A stretch of DNA of 64,000 nt from an uncultured Collinsella sp. (GTDB taxonomy: Bacteria; Actinomycetota; Coriobacteriia; Coriobacteriales; Coriobacteriaceae): positions 23,376-87,375 of the forward strand of contig URRB01000009.1 of assembly GCA_900550195.1 (NCBI GenBank). Direction: 5' to 3'. The position numbers were made by a program, and so were the translations under genes. A model generated the notes under the pieces. The model made no database searches and was not told the DNA's origin. It worked only from the letters and a program-made list of their open reading frames with translations. Positions 8,680 to 17,625 of the stretch are shown here, piece by piece. Numbering within the stretch: the first letter of the stretch is position 1; the number at the start of each line of letters is the position of its first letter.

Positions 8680-9377
8680 CGGCCGGCCTCCTCGACGATA
8701 TTCACGAAGTTCTTAAGGATGCGCTGGCCCAGCGCAGAGGATTTCTCGGGATGGAACTGGCAACCCCACACGCTGCCGTGGCGCACGATGCACGGGAAGC
8801 TCCGCGTGTAGTGCGTGCGTGCCAAGACATCGGCGACATCGGCGTCGTCAGCCACCGCGTAGCTGTGGGTGAAGTACATGTTGGCGCCCTCGGCAAAGCC
8901 GGCGAGCAGCGGATCGGCCGTACCGGCGGGCGTCATATGCACTTGGTCCCAGCCCACGTGCGGTACCTTCAGACGGCTCGATTCCAAGCGTGTGCACGAG
9001 CCGCGCATGATGCCCAGGCCATCGACCCAAGGACCGCCAGCCTGCTCGGAGGCATCGCCATCCACGACCGCAGCCGCGTCTGCCGGCACGCCCTCGTTGC
9101 CGCGCTCAAAGAACAGCTGAAGGCCAAGGCAGATACCGAGCAGTGGAGTTCCGGCGGCCACGGCGTCGAGCACCGCGTCTGCCTCGCCACTCTGGCGCAT
9201 AAAGGCGATCGCGTCATAGAACGCGCCCACGCCCGGGATGACTAGGCCGTCGGCGCGGCGGATCTGCTCCGGGTCGTCCGACGTGCAGGCAGCGGCACCG
9301 GCGCGCGCAAGCCCGCGCACGACGCTCGACAAGTTGCCCTTGTGGTAGTCGACCACCACGATCTTCGGTTCGCCCAC
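8676..9377 (-). CDS. hisH: Imidazole glycerol phosphate synthase glutamine amidotransferase subunit HisH
   Basis: The 233-residue class-I glutaminase supplies ammonia to HisF. The nucleophile Cys is in TPLLGICLGLQLFFE, and the catalytic His and Glu are in GCQFHPEKS near the C-terminus. IVVVDYHKGNLSSVVRGL is the typical N-terminus. I choose a GTG start at 9377 because AGGAGGAGGGG lies a few bases upstream; the nearest ATG choices would run through that site. It overlaps hisA by 4 bp. An 81-bp spacer with a terminator-like hairpin separates it from hisB. Confidence 0.95.
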   Translation of the reverse strand: MGEPKIVVVDYHKGNLSSVVRGLARAGAAACTSDDPEQIRRADGLVIPGVGAFYDAIAFMRQSGEADAVLDAVAAGTPLLGICLGLQLFFERGNEGVPADAAAVVDGDASEQAGGPWVDGLGIMRGSCTRLESSRLKVPHVGWDQVHMTPAGTADPLLAGFAEGANMYFTHSYAVADDADVADVLARTHYTRSFPCIVRHGSVWGCQFHPEKSSALGQRILKNFVNIVEEAGR

Positions 9378-9404
9378 GCGACCCCTCCTCCTCATCTTGT
9401 CCAA

Positions 9405-9443
9405 AAACCACCACAAAGGGGACAGGCACCTTCGTGGTGGTTT
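9405..9443 (-). repeat. Terminator-like hairpin between hisB and hisH
   Basis: The arms 9405-9419 (AAACCACCACAAAGG) and 9429-9443 pair over 15 positions. In minus-strand RNA the only imperfect position is G-U; in plus-strand RNA it would be an A-C mismatch, so the structure favours the direction of the his operon. Five T follow on the minus strand, as in an intrinsic terminator. It could lower expression of hisH-hisE relative to hisZG-hisB, or be a palindromic repeat inserted in the operon. Confidence 0.65.
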
Positions 9444-9458
9444 CTGCCTTTGTAGCGG

Positions 9459-10046
9459 TTACAGTGAGCCCTTGGTGCTAGGGATGCCCTGCACGCGGGG
9501 ATCGAGCTCGCAGGCGTGGCGCATCGTGCGGCCCACGGCCTTAAAGGCGGCCTCGATAATGTGATGCGAGTTGCCGCCCGCCAGCTCGTGCACATGCAGC
9601 GTGAGCTTGGCATCGCGCGCAAAGGCGTAGAAGAACTCGACCGCCAGCTCGGTATCGAAGCTGCCCACGCGCTCGGTCGGCACGGGCAGCTCGCAGTAGG
9701 CCTGCCCGCGGCCCGAAATATCAACAGCAGCCATCACAAGCGTCTCGTCCATGGCGATCGCCGCGTCGGCAAAGCGCGTAATGCCCGCCTTGTCGCCCAG
9801 CGCCTGACAAAACGCCTCGCCCAGCACAATACCCGTGTCCTCGACGGTGTGGTGCGCATCGACCTCCACGTCGCCCACCGCGTGCACCGTCAGATCGAAC
9901 AGACCATGGCGGCCAAAAGCATTGAGCATGTGGTCGAAAAACGGCACGCCGGTCGAGATATCGCACACACCGGTTCCATCCAGGTCGAGCTTGACGACAA
10001 TATCGGTCTCCCCCGTCTTACGGATCACCTCGGCATAACGGCCCAT
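9459..10046 (-). CDS. hisB: Imidazoleglycerol-phosphate dehydratase
   Basis: The 195-residue monofunctional HisB dehydrates imidazole glycerol phosphate to imidazole acetol phosphate. The manganese-binding motifs are visible: FFDHMLNAFGRHGLFDL and DAHHTVEDTGIVLGEA in the first half, then HVHELAGGNSHHIIEAAFKA in the second. There is no N-terminal HAD phosphatase domain as in enterobacterial HisB, consistent with the separate PHP histidinol-phosphatase in this window. It lies directly after hisC with no spacer. Confidence 0.98.
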   Translation of the reverse strand: MGRYAEVIRKTGETDIVVKLDLDGTGVCDISTGVPFFDHMLNAFGRHGLFDLTVHAVGDVEVDAHHTVEDTGIVLGEAFCQALGDKAGITRFADAAIAMDETLVMAAVDISGRGQAYCELPVPTERVGSFDTELAVEFFYAFARDAKLTLHVHELAGGNSHHIIEAAFKAVGRTMRHACELDPRVQGIPSTKGSL

Positions 10047-11162
10047 CTACATCTCCTCCTTCACCAGCGCGGCAAACGCAGCCAGCACCTCGTCGTTTTC
10101 TTGCGGCGTGCCCACGGTAATGCGCAGGCAGTCCGCGAGCCCCGGCGCATAGCTAAAGTCACGCACCAAAATCGAATACTCATCGCGTAGGCGCTCGCGC
10201 ACACGCGTGGCATGCGGCGTGCGCACAAGCACAAAGTTCGCCGCGCTCGGCCACGCCTCCACGGACAGACCCTCGGTAGCCATCGCGCGCAGGGCGCACA
10301 GCTCGCGCTCGCGCTCGGATGCGACCTGCGCCACCACAGGTGCATACGCATCGCGCGCACGCACGCAGGCAAGTGCTGCCGCCTGGCTCAGCACGTTAAC
10401 TGAATAGATCTGGCGAATCGCCGCGAACACGTCGATGACTTCCGGCGCCGCGATCACGTAACCCAGACGCGTACCGGCAGCGCCAAACGCCTTGGACAAC
10501 GTATGCAGAATCACCAGGTTGGGATGCTCGGCAATAAGCCCCTGCGCCGTGATGGCCGCGCCAAACGAATCGTCGGCAAACTCAACGTAGGCCTCGTCGA
10601 CCATCACCATGCCGGGGCACGCATCGCACAGGGCCGCGACAAAGTCGAGCGGTGCCACGTCACCCGTAGGATTGTTGGGCGAGGTCACGATCGCTAGGTT
10701 GCACTCGGGCGCCGCTGCGAGCACAGCCGCTTGGTCGAGCCTAAAGGTCGCCGGGTCGCGCCACACATCGCGCACCTCGATCTGGCAGAGCGACGCAAAG
10801 AACGCGTACTCGCTAAAGCACGGCGGGCAGTTGAGCAGGGTCCGTCCCGCGCCGCCAAACGCCAGCAGGTAGTTATAGAGCAGCTCGTCGCCACCATTGC
10901 CCACGCAGATGTTCTCGCGCGTCACGCCATGCCAGGCAGCAAGCTCGTCGCGCAGGTCGTTCGACATGGGATCGGGATAGCGGTTGAGCGGCGTGGCAAC
11001 CAGGGCCGCGCCGACCGCCTCGCGCACGCCGGTCGGCGCGGGATAGGTGTTCTCGTTGGCCGAAAGGTTGATGCGCGTAGGCGTAAAGTTGGGATCGTAG
11101 GGCTCGATACCGGCCAAGTAGGGCTGGACGAGCTCCTTCATGCGCGGCGTAAGTTCGGCCAT
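10047..11162 (-). CDS. hisC: Histidinol-phosphate aminotransferase
   Basis: The 371-residue fold-type I PLP enzyme transfers an amino group from glutamate to imidazole acetol phosphate. It has the N-terminal INLSANENTYPAP, the cofactor-contact region VGNGGDELLYNYL, the VTSPNNPTGD loop, MVDEAYVEF, the PLP lysine in HTLSKAFGAAGTRLGYV, and a late RITVGTPQENDEVLAA. The ATG at 11162 (MAELTPRMKEL) lies 1 bp after the hisD stop; an extension to 11195 would only overlap hisD. Confidence 0.97.
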   Translation of the reverse strand: MAELTPRMKELVQPYLAGIEPYDPNFTPTRINLSANENTYPAPTGVREAVGAALVATPLNRYPDPMSNDLRDELAAWHGVTRENICVGNGGDELLYNYLLAFGGAGRTLLNCPPCFSEYAFFASLCQIEVRDVWRDPATFRLDQAAVLAAAPECNLAIVTSPNNPTGDVAPLDFVAALCDACPGMVMVDEAYVEFADDSFGAAITAQGLIAEHPNLVILHTLSKAFGAAGTRLGYVIAAPEVIDVFAAIRQIYSVNVLSQAAALACVRARDAYAPVVAQVASERERELCALRAMATEGLSVEAWPSAANFVLVRTPHATRVRERLRDEYSILVRDFSYAPGLADCLRITVGTPQENDEVLAAFAALVKEEM

Positions 11163-11163
11163 A

Positions 11164-12600
11164 TTAGGCCTCCTCGACGACCGCGCCAGCAGCACCGCCC
11201 GCAGCCGCCGCTAGGACTACACCCTCGGCAACCGTCGCCACGGCGTCGCCCGGCCAGGCAACCTTAGTCAGGTCGGCCGCGGCGAGCGACTCGGCGCTCA
11301 CGGCATCCTCGCCCTGCTCCAGCGCGCGACGGCGCAGGGCGGCGGAAAGCGCGTGTGCCCACAGACCCTCGGCCTCGGCGAGGCGCTGCGTAGCGGGAGC
11401 GTCGGAGAGCAGGCCCTCGGGCGTATAGCAAATAACACTCGAGCGCTTGACGAACTCCTCGACCGAAAGCGGGTTGGAGAACAGAGCCGTGCCGCCGGTC
11501 GGCAGCGTGTGGTTGGGGCCGGCAACATAATCGCCAAGCGGCTCGGAGCTCCAAGCGCCCACAAAGATGGCGCCGGCGTTGCGAATGCCGCCAAGCAGGC
11601 CCATCGCATCCTTGCAGTGCAGCTCCAGGTGCTCGGGCGCCACGGTGTTCACGGCCTCGACGGCGGCAGCCATGTCGGCGGCCACCACGATGGTGCCCTC
11701 GTTATCGAGCGAGGCGCGCGTGATCTCGGCACGCGGCGACTGCGCCACCAGAATGTCGATGCCGGCCTCGACCTCGCGCGCAAACTGCTCGTCGCAAGTC
11801 ACCAGATAGCATGCTGCCAGCGGATCGTGCTCGGCCTGGGCCATCAGGTCTGCCGCGACCACCATGGGCTTGGCCGTGGCATCGGCCAGCACGCAGACCT
11901 CGGAGGGACCGGCAACCATATCGATTCCCACATCGCCCGAGACAATCTGCTTGGCAGCGGCAACAAAAGCGTTGCCCGGACCGGTGATTTTATCGACGCG
12001 CGGAACGGTCTCGGTACCGTACGCCAGCGCGGCCACGGCCTGAGCGCCGCCCACCATATAGATCTCGTCCACGCCGCCGAGCTTTGCCGCGGCGAGCGTG
12101 TAGGGGCTGATCAGGCCATCCTTTTGCGGCGGGGTCACCATGACCACGCGCTTGACGCCGGCCACCTTGGCAGGAATGGCGTTCATAAGCACGGTGGAAG
12201 GGTACTGCGCACGACCGCCCGGCACGTAGATACCAGCCGCGGCAAGCGGGGTCACCTTAACGCCGAGCATCGTGCCGTCCGCACGCGTGGTAAACCAGCT
12301 CTGCTCGACCTCGCGCTGGTGGAACTCGCGGATCTGGCGTGAAGCTTTCTCCAACGCGGCGACAAAGGCCGGATCGAGACCTTCGAGCGCGGCATCGATC
12401 TGCTCCTGCGGCAAGCGGAAGCTCTGCAGCTCAACGCCGTCAAAACGCTGGCAGTAATCGCGCACCGCGGCATCGCCGTTGGCGCGCACGTTGGCCACGA
12501 TATCGCGGGCGGCGTCGACGATGTTTTGCGGCAGCACGCCCTTGCGGTTGAGCTGGTTGGTAACGAGGCGCTCACCGGGAGCAAGCTTGATGGTCTTCAT
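11164..12600 (-). CDS. hisD: Histidinol dehydrogenase
   Basis: The 478-residue zinc enzyme oxidises L-histidinol to histidine in two NAD-dependent steps. Characteristic segments are [75 protein letters not shown] and [25 protein letters not shown]. It exceeds the usual ~430 residues because of an Ala-rich C-terminal tail. The start at 12600 follows an AGGGGA site; the frame from 12690 adds 30 residues lacking similarity. It is the second gene of the operon, 105 bp after hisZG. Confidence 0.97.
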   Translation of the reverse strand: MKTIKLAPGERLVTNQLNRKGVLPQNIVDAARDIVANVRANGDAAVRDYCQRFDGVELQSFRLPQEQIDAALEGLDPAFVAALEKASRQIREFHQREVEQSWFTTRADGTMLGVKVTPLAAAGIYVPGGRAQYPSTVLMNAIPAKVAGVKRVVMVTPPQKDGLISPYTLAAAKLGGVDEIYMVGGAQAVAALAYGTETVPRVDKITGPGNAFVAAAKQIVSGDVGIDMVAGPSEVCVLADATAKPMVVAADLMAQAEHDPLAACYLVTCDEQFAREVEAGIDILVAQSPRAEITRASLDNEGTIVVAADMAAAVEAVNTVAPEHLELHCKDAMGLLGGIRNAGAIFVGAWSSEPLGDYVAGPNHTLPTGGTALFSNPLSVEEFVKRSSVICYTPEGLLSDAPATQRLAEAEGLWAHALSAALRRRALEQGEDAVSAESLAAADLTKVAWPGDAVATVAEGVVLAAAAGGAAGAVVEEA

Positions 12601-12705
12601 TTCGGTATCCCCTATCGGTCGAGGTTGCGTTTGAAAAACGAGAGGCCGGGCGGCGGCGTCAGTCGACCCGCAGCCCGTACGTTGGGGCACCCGTGCGTGC
12701 TCGCG

Positions 12706-14421
12706 CTATTGTGCCGAGCCCGCAACGGGCTCAAAATGCTTGTCCTTCACGGCCGCGGCCAGGCGATCTGCCAGATTGCGTACGCGCGGATCCAGGCGCG
12801 CGGCACCTGGATTGACAAAGAAGCGCGCCGTGCAGTCCATAATGCGGCCGGTGATGACCAAATCGTTGTCACGCAGCGTGGCGCCCGTTGCGGTAATATC
12901 CACGATACGGTCGGTCATACCGACGATGGGGCCCAGCTCGATGTTACCGTGCAGCGAGACGATATCGGCATTCACGCCGCGCTCGGCATACCAGGCGCTC
13001 GCGATGCGCGGATACTTGGTGGCCACACGAAGCGACCCGCGACGGGCGTAGTTGCGCTCGGCCTGGCCAGCGCGCCATGCGGGCTCCGCCTCGATAAACG
13101 TGCACAGGCCGTAGCCCAGGTCGACCAGCTGCAGCAGGTTGAGGTCAGCCTCGATGAGCGAATCCCAACCGCAGATGCCGCAATCGGCACCGCCGCAGCC
13201 CACAAAGGCGGGCGCGTCGCTGGGGCGCACGATGACAAACTCGATATCTCCGACCGCGCCCTCACCGGCACGCGTGTCGCGACCGCGCACGATCAAGTGA
13301 CGACCGGGATCGCGCAGCTCAGAGACGTCTAAGCCCGCTGTCTCGAGCACGTCAAGCGTGTCGGCCTTAAGCGAGCCCTTGGGCACGGCGATGCGCAGCG
13401 GACCCTCGGCGCCACGGCCCACAGCGTGATCGCCGTCGGAAGCGGCGTCCTCGGCCGAGGTGTGCGCGGCCTCCAGACGCTCGAGCGAAAAGGCGAAGCC
13501 CGCCGCCGGCACCTCGATGCCGTCGCCAAATGCGCCGGTAAAGATGGAGTCGTAGCGTCCGCCCGAACCGACCGGATCGGGCAGGTCACCGGCATAAGCC
13601 TTAAAGACCAGGCCCGTGTAGTAATCGAAAGAGTTCATGATAGAGAAGTCGAACGACAGCACCTGGGCGTCCTCGGGTGCCAGGCCCTCGACCAGGGCAC
13701 GCAGCTCGCGCGTCAGCGGCGCGACGATACCGGCGGCCTCCAGCAGCGTGTCCACGCGGTCGAGCACCTCGGCACCGCCGTGCAGACGCGGCAGCTCGCA
13801 AATGGCGGCCTTGACGGCATCGGACTCGACGCTTGCCGCCACGCGGGCATCGAGGCCCACAAAGTCGTTGGCGTGCACGCAGCACAGCGCCTCGGCAGCC
13901 AGCTCGCGATCCTCGCACGCCGCGAGCAGCTCCTTAAACGGGCGTACGCTACCTGCGATGATGCGTGCATCGGGCAGCGCCAGCTTGCGCACCGCCTCGG
14001 CCACGAGAGAGACAATCTCGACATCGCCCGCGGTATCGCCCGCACCGATAAGCTCAAAGCCCAACTGTGTAAACTGGCGCGAGCCGCCGGCATTGCGCTG
14101 GCACTCACGAACCACCGGCGCCTCGTAGCGAAGGCGCAGGGGCAGATCGGCCGCGCGCATGCGAGTCGAAACCAGACGCACAATCGGCAGCGTGTTGTCG
14201 GGACGGACCACCAGCAGGCGACCGTCGTCATCAAAGAGTTTAAACGGCGTGTCCGCAATGCGGCCGCCTTCCTCGAGCGAACCCTTGTCCTCGAGCAGTG
14301 GCGTCTCGACCGGAAGGTAATGATGCTCCCTGAAGCAGCCCTTCACCGTCAGCGCAATCTCCTCGCGCGCCTGAGCCTCCTCGGGCAATATGTCCCGGAA
14401 TCCCCACGGTGTGGCCGTCAT
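12706..14421 (-). CDS. hisZG: Fused HisZ-HisG: regulatory subunit plus short-form ATP phosphoribosyltransferase
   Basis: One 571-residue frame holds both subunits of the HisZG-type first enzyme of histidine synthesis. Residues 1-~318 are HisZ, a class II tRNA-synthetase-like paralogue of HisS: GFRDILPEEAQAREEI, RPDNTLPIVRLVSTR, RYEAPVVRECQRN and the late GSGGRYDSIFTGAFG. A linker of about 24 residues (Ala, Gly, Asp-rich) follows. Residues 342-~560 are the short HisG: LRIAVPKGSLKADTLDVLE, CGICGWDSLIE, RVATKYPRIASAWYAERG and the PRPP loop VDITATGATLRDNDLV at 507-522. Usually HisZ and short HisG are separate polypeptides forming a hetero-octamer. No frame break separates them here. It opens the his operon, with GAGGAGG a few bases upstream of ATG 14421. 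Confidence 0.95.
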   Translation of the reverse strand: MTATPWGFRDILPEEAQAREEIALTVKGCFREHHYLPVETPLLEDKGSLEEGGRIADTPFKLFDDDGRLLVVRPDNTLPIVRLVSTRMRAADLPLRLRYEAPVVRECQRNAGGSRQFTQLGFELIGAGDTAGDVEIVSLVAEAVRKLALPDARIIAGSVRPFKELLAACEDRELAAEALCCVHANDFVGLDARVAASVESDAVKAAICELPRLHGGAEVLDRVDTLLEAAGIVAPLTRELRALVEGLAPEDAQVLSFDFSIMNSFDYYTGLVFKAYAGDLPDPVGSGGRYDSIFTGAFGDGIEVPAAGFAFSLERLEAAHTSAEDAASDGDHAVGRGAEGPLRIAVPKGSLKADTLDVLETAGLDVSELRDPGRHLIVRGRDTRAGEGAVGDIEFVIVRPSDAPAFVGCGGADCGICGWDSLIEADLNLLQLVDLGYGLCTFIEAEPAWRAGQAERNYARRGSLRVATKYPRIASAWYAERGVNADIVSLHGNIELGPIVGMTDRIVDITATGATLRDNDLVITGRIMDCTARFFVNPGAARLDPRVRNLADRLAAAVKDKHFEPVAGSAQ

Positions 14422-14456
14422 CTGGTGAGCCTCCTCATGCTGTGCTTCGTATAGAA

Positions 14457-14488
14457 CAGAAGACCGGCATAGCTCCGCCGGTCTTCTG
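14457..14488 (-). terminator. Hairpin upstream of the his operon
   Basis: Perfect 12-bp arms CAGAAGACCGGC (14457-14468) and its inverse (14477-14488) surround an 8-nt loop. On the minus strand it is followed by TTCTAT rather than a clean T-run. It lies 36 bp before the hisZG start and 104 bp after the frlC stop, so it may end the upstream transcript or act as a leader attenuator of the his operon. No T-box or histidine-rich leader peptide is seen. Confidence 0.5.
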
Positions 14489-14591
14489 GGTACTTTAGCA
14501 TACTAGAGTGTTTGCGGGGAAAATCGTCCTCCTCGGCTCACAGCGTATTCATTTGGAAACATAGGAGCGGATTGTCGCAACCCAACCCCAC

Positions 14592-15428
14592 CTAGACGCC
14601 AATCGCACGACGATACTCTGCCATTACCTGCGCATCGGCAGCTGCGGGGTCGGCAAAATAGCGCCAGTCATAGGTCTCGGCCGAAACAACTCCGCGATAG
14701 CCGCGCGCCACCAGCCTATCCAGGTCGGCACGCATATCGCGGTCGCCGTCGCCCCAGGCAAGATGCGTGGTGCCATCTGCCGCAACATCGACAAAGTGCA
14801 CATGGGCAACATCATCGCCAAGTAGATCGAAATAATCGTCGATGGTATCCCCCGCCACCGCCATGGCACCCATATCAAGGCACGCCTTGAGCGCCGGATG
14901 TCCAACCGCGTCAATCATGCGCTTCGTATCGGCCGCCGAGTTTACGATCATCGACTCAACCGGCTGTAGGGCCTCGAGCACCAGTCGCACGCCGCGCTCT
15001 CCCGCATGCTCGGCAATCGCACGCAGCATCGAGGCGCTGCGGCCCCACGCGTCCTCGATCGGCTCGTTCAAAAATGCCCAGCCGCTCGAGACCATGACCT
15101 GCTCGGCTCCAAGTTCCGCCGCGATATCCACAACGTTCTTAAAGTACGCGAGCGTGCGGGCACGCGCCTCATTCCCACGCGCCGCGATATTCCACGGCTT
15201 GGGGTTGTTCTGTTCGGGACAAAGCCCCACAATCCGAACCCCATACCGCTGCGACAGCTCCCGCACCTGCTCGAGCGAATCGTATCCATGGCAATCGACA
15301 TACAGATGCATCGCCCCGGTCCAAAGCTCGCAACACGTGTAGCCCGAGGCCGCTGCCGAAGAAAAGAATTCCTCAAGGTCAAAATAACGATGGCTGATAT
15401 TCATGACGGCAAGCTGCGGATACTCCAT
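14592..15428 (-). CDS. frlC: FrlC-like sugar epimerase (xylose-isomerase-like TIM barrel)
   Basis: The 278-residue protein belongs to the AP-endonuclease-2/xylose-isomerase-like barrel family. The blocks GYTCCELWTGA, VRIVGLCPEQNN, RLVLEALQPVESMIVN, KACLDMGAMA, HVHFVDVAADG and RGYRGVVSAETYDW run parallel to those of enteric FrlC. FrlC interconverts psicoselysine and fructoselysine, letting the C3 epimer enter the same route. It follows the PTS IID gene in an operon with a FrlB-type deglycase, which supports this role. Other epimerases of the family share these motifs, so the exact substrate is inferred. Start: ATG 15428, with AAAGG upstream; a GTG at 15437 would abut that site. Confidence 0.75.
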   Translation of the reverse strand: MEYPQLAVMNISHRYFDLEEFFSSAAASGYTCCELWTGAMHLYVDCHGYDSLEQVRELSQRYGVRIVGLCPEQNNPKPWNIAARGNEARARTLAYFKNVVDIAAELGAEQVMVSSGWAFLNEPIEDAWGRSASMLRAIAEHAGERGVRLVLEALQPVESMIVNSAADTKRMIDAVGHPALKACLDMGAMAVAGDTIDDYFDLLGDDVAHVHFVDVAADGTTHLAWGDGDRDMRADLDRLVARGYRGVVSAETYDWRYFADPAAADAQVMAEYRRAIGV

Positions 15429-15445
15429 CTTGTCCACCTTTCGGC

Positions 15446-15479
15446 AAAAGGGCGCCGCAGCACAGTGTGCGCGACGCCC
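15446..15479 (-). terminator. Hairpin between PTS IID-1 and frlC
   Basis: GGGCGcCGC and GCGaCGCCC arms with an inner CACAGTGTG pairing; on the minus strand it is followed by TTTT. It may reduce read-through from the PTS genes into frlC. Confidence 0.55.
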
Positions 15480-15511
15480 CCTCTTACATTATTCTCATTA
15501 TGACGGATGCC

Positions 15512-16348
15512 CTACTGAACACCAAGCACTCCAAAGAACGCGCCGGCGATACTCACGAGCAGGATCACGAGCATGATGACCAGCGGATTCATCTTCTTCT
15601 TGAGCATGAGATAGACGATTCCAAACAGCCCCATCGTGACAAAGCCCGGGAAGATTCCGTTGAGCAGCTCGGCCAGCGTCTGAGCACCATCGCCCGCGCC
15701 GACCATGAGCGGAATGTCCACGGTGACCATCTCCATGGTCATAGCACCGATCACCATGGCGCCCATGATGGAGGCCATCTTGACGATCGTGTCCATAATG
15801 CCCGATTCCTGGACCTTGCTGATCATGTCCGAGCCAAAGCGATATCCCACAAACGTCAGCAGGTAACGGATGATGTAGTGAGGGACGTTGAACACGAGCA
15901 GGAACAAAATCGGGCCAAGAATAGAGCCCTGTAGCGCCAGCGACGTGCCGACACCCGTTGCCAAAATTCGCAGCGTGCCCCAGTAGAAGGCATCGCCCAC
16001 ACCGGACAGCGGTCCCATCAAAGCAAGCTTGACATTTGAGATCGCGCTCGTGTCAAAGCTATCGTCAGTAGCGTTGACCTCTTCCATTGCAGCGGCGATG
16101 GACATGGGGAGCGTCGAGATGTACGGCGTGACGTTATAGAGCTCCATATGGCGCTTGAGTGCGGCCTTAAAGTCAGCATCCTGCGGATACAGCTTGCGAA
16201 GGATCGGCATAAGGGCCCACATAAAGCCGATATGGCCCATACGCTCGTAGTTCCAGGAGTGCTCATAGGGAATCGAGCGCCAGAACAGCTTCTTAAGATC
16301 TGCGCGGGTAATCAACCCGTCGTAGGAAGACTCAAACTTAAAACTCAT
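15512..16348 (-). CDS. PTS mannose/fructose/sorbose family IID component (operon 1)
   Basis: The 278-residue membrane subunit pairs with IIC to move the sugar across the membrane. The N-terminal part is the typical cytoplasmic IID region: LKKLFWRSIPYEHSWNYERMGHIGFMWALMPIL, a phrase conserved in ManZ homologues, then MSIAAAMEE and NVKLALMGPLSGVGDAFYWGTLR. Hydrophobic segments occupy the C-terminal 100 residues, ending near FFGVLGVQ. Its ATG at 16348 lies inside the last codons of IIC (11-bp overlap), so translation is probably coupled. With its neighbours it forms a full IIA-IIB-IIC-IID set. Confidence 0.93.
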   Translation of the reverse strand: MSFKFESSYDGLITRADLKKLFWRSIPYEHSWNYERMGHIGFMWALMPILRKLYPQDADFKAALKRHMELYNVTPYISTLPMSIAAAMEEVNATDDSFDTSAISNVKLALMGPLSGVGDAFYWGTLRILATGVGTSLALQGSILGPILFLLVFNVPHYIIRYLLTFVGYRFGSDMISKVQESGIMDTIVKMASIMGAMVIGAMTMEMVTVDIPLMVGAGDGAQTLAELLNGIFPGFVTMGLFGIVYLMLKKKMNPLVIMLVILLVSIAGAFFGVLGVQ

Positions 16349-17129
16349 CGAACCCACTCCCAATCGCAGGATCCTCGGTTGCCACTGCGGGCTGCTCCGC
16401 CTTTTTCTTCTCGCCCAAAACCGTCATCGCGACGACGATGATCGCGGCAAAGATCGCCACGCCCGTCGTGCTAATGCCAAAGTAGGCGACGAGGAAGAAA
16501 CCAGCGAAGAAGAACGGCGCCACCGTTTTGTTCATAATCATCTGCGCCAGCATCGCAAAGCCGAGTGCGGGCAAGAAGGCGGCGGCGACATCCATGCCGG
16601 TCTGAACGAAATCGGGGATGATGTTGAGCAGGCTGGCAACAGCATCGGCGCCAAAGAAGAATGCCAGGGGAATAATCAGCAGGCCGCACCAGCTCTGCGC
16701 GTAACCGGCGATGAGCATGTTGCGCGTGATGGCCTTGGTGTCTCCGTCCTCGACGTTTTTGTCGATACGGTGCACCAGCAGCAGCATCACCGGCTGGCCC
16801 AGGGCGGTATCGAGCGCCAGGACGATCGTTGCGATGGGAATGCCCAGGGTCAGGGCCGCCGAAGCGTCCGCGCCGGCCTGCATGGCAAGCGACACACCCA
16901 GGATGGTTCCGGAAATCGTATCGGGCGGGTTAAATGCACCGACCGAGATGGCACCGACCATGGCAAGCTCCATCGTGGCGCCCATAATGGTGCCGGTCAC
17001 TACATCGCCCATGACAAGGCCAACCAGAGGCCCGAGCACGATCGGGCGCTGGAGGTAGCTCGTGCCCGTCAGCCACTCGGAATAGCCCAAAAGGGCGATC
17101 AGGAAAATCAGGATTGTCTTGATAACCAT
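16338..17129 (-). CDS. PTS mannose/fructose/sorbose family IIC component (operon 1)
   Basis: This 263-residue polytopic permease (ManY type) has the family phrases YLQRPIVLGPLVGLVMGDVVTG, MGATMELAMVGAISVGAFNPPD and TLGIPIATIVLALDTALG. Several hydrophobic spans run through the protein, and a short charged tail ends GSGFDEF, overlapping the start of IID. It forms the sugar channel with IID. The operon context (FrlB-type deglycase upstream, FrlC-like epimerase downstream) points to a glycated amino acid such as fructoselysine, phosphorylated on uptake. Confidence 0.93.
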   Translation of the reverse strand: MVIKTILIFLIALLGYSEWLTGTSYLQRPIVLGPLVGLVMGDVVTGTIMGATMELAMVGAISVGAFNPPDTISGTILGVSLAMQAGADASAALTLGIPIATIVLALDTALGQPVMLLLVHRIDKNVEDGDTKAITRNMLIAGYAQSWCGLLIIPLAFFFGADAVASLLNIIPDFVQTGMDVAAAFLPALGFAMLAQMIMNKTVAPFFFAGFFLVAYFGISTTGVAIFAAIIVVAMTVLGEKKKAEQPAVATEDPAIGSGFDEF

Positions 17130-17137
17130 GACAACCC

Positions 17138-17608
17138 CTAACCGATGACCTTCGCGGCGTCAGTCTTCGCATCTGCCGGAATCATCTGAATGAACAGTTC
17201 ATAGCCCTCGCCGAGCAGTTCTTTGACGTATGCCTCGTTTTCGGGCGTGAGGAATACGCTGGTCGAGACCTGGCGGGCATTCTCGCTAAAGGCAACGTTG
17301 CCGAGATTGATCTTCTTGATGCCCATCGCCTTGGCGACGGCACCGGCCTGCTGGATCGTCTCGCAAACCACGAAGAGCTTGTACTTATCAGTCACACCGC
17401 TCTGGAGCGCCTTGACGGCATCCTCGGTGTTTTTGACGACGACCTTGCAGCCCTCCGGCTTTGCGAGGGATAGAGCTTGCAGGCGAAGCTTGTCATTGAG
17501 GACCGTGTCGCTCACCAACAGGATGCAGTCGGCACCCAGAGCCGAGGTCCAGCTAACGGCAACTTGGCCGTGAAGCAGTCGATAGTCCACGCGAATCATC
17601 TGAATCAT
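17138..17608 (-). CDS. PTS mannose/fructose/sorbose family IIB component (operon 1)
   Basis: The 156-residue cytoplasmic phosphocarrier has the family signature RVDYRLLHGQVAVSW, where His13 is the expected phosphorylation site receiving phosphate from IIA. KINLGNVAFSENARQVSTSVFL lies near the middle and is also typical. IIB phosphorylates the sugar emerging from IIC/IID. It is 17 bp after IIA and 8 bp before IIC, in the normal gene order for the family. Confidence 0.94.
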   Translation of the reverse strand: MIQMIRVDYRLLHGQVAVSWTSALGADCILLVSDTVLNDKLRLQALSLAKPEGCKVVVKNTEDAVKALQSGVTDKYKLFVVCETIQQAGAVAKAMGIKKINLGNVAFSENARQVSTSVFLTPENEAYVKELLGEGYELFIQMIPADAKTDAAKVIG

Positions 17609-17625
17609 GATGTGCTCCCTAGTGG

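Noticed and set aside
14422..14591. Histidine attenuator leader peptide or T-box before hisZG
   Set aside because: No run of His codons and no T-box consensus; only a simple hairpin is seen.
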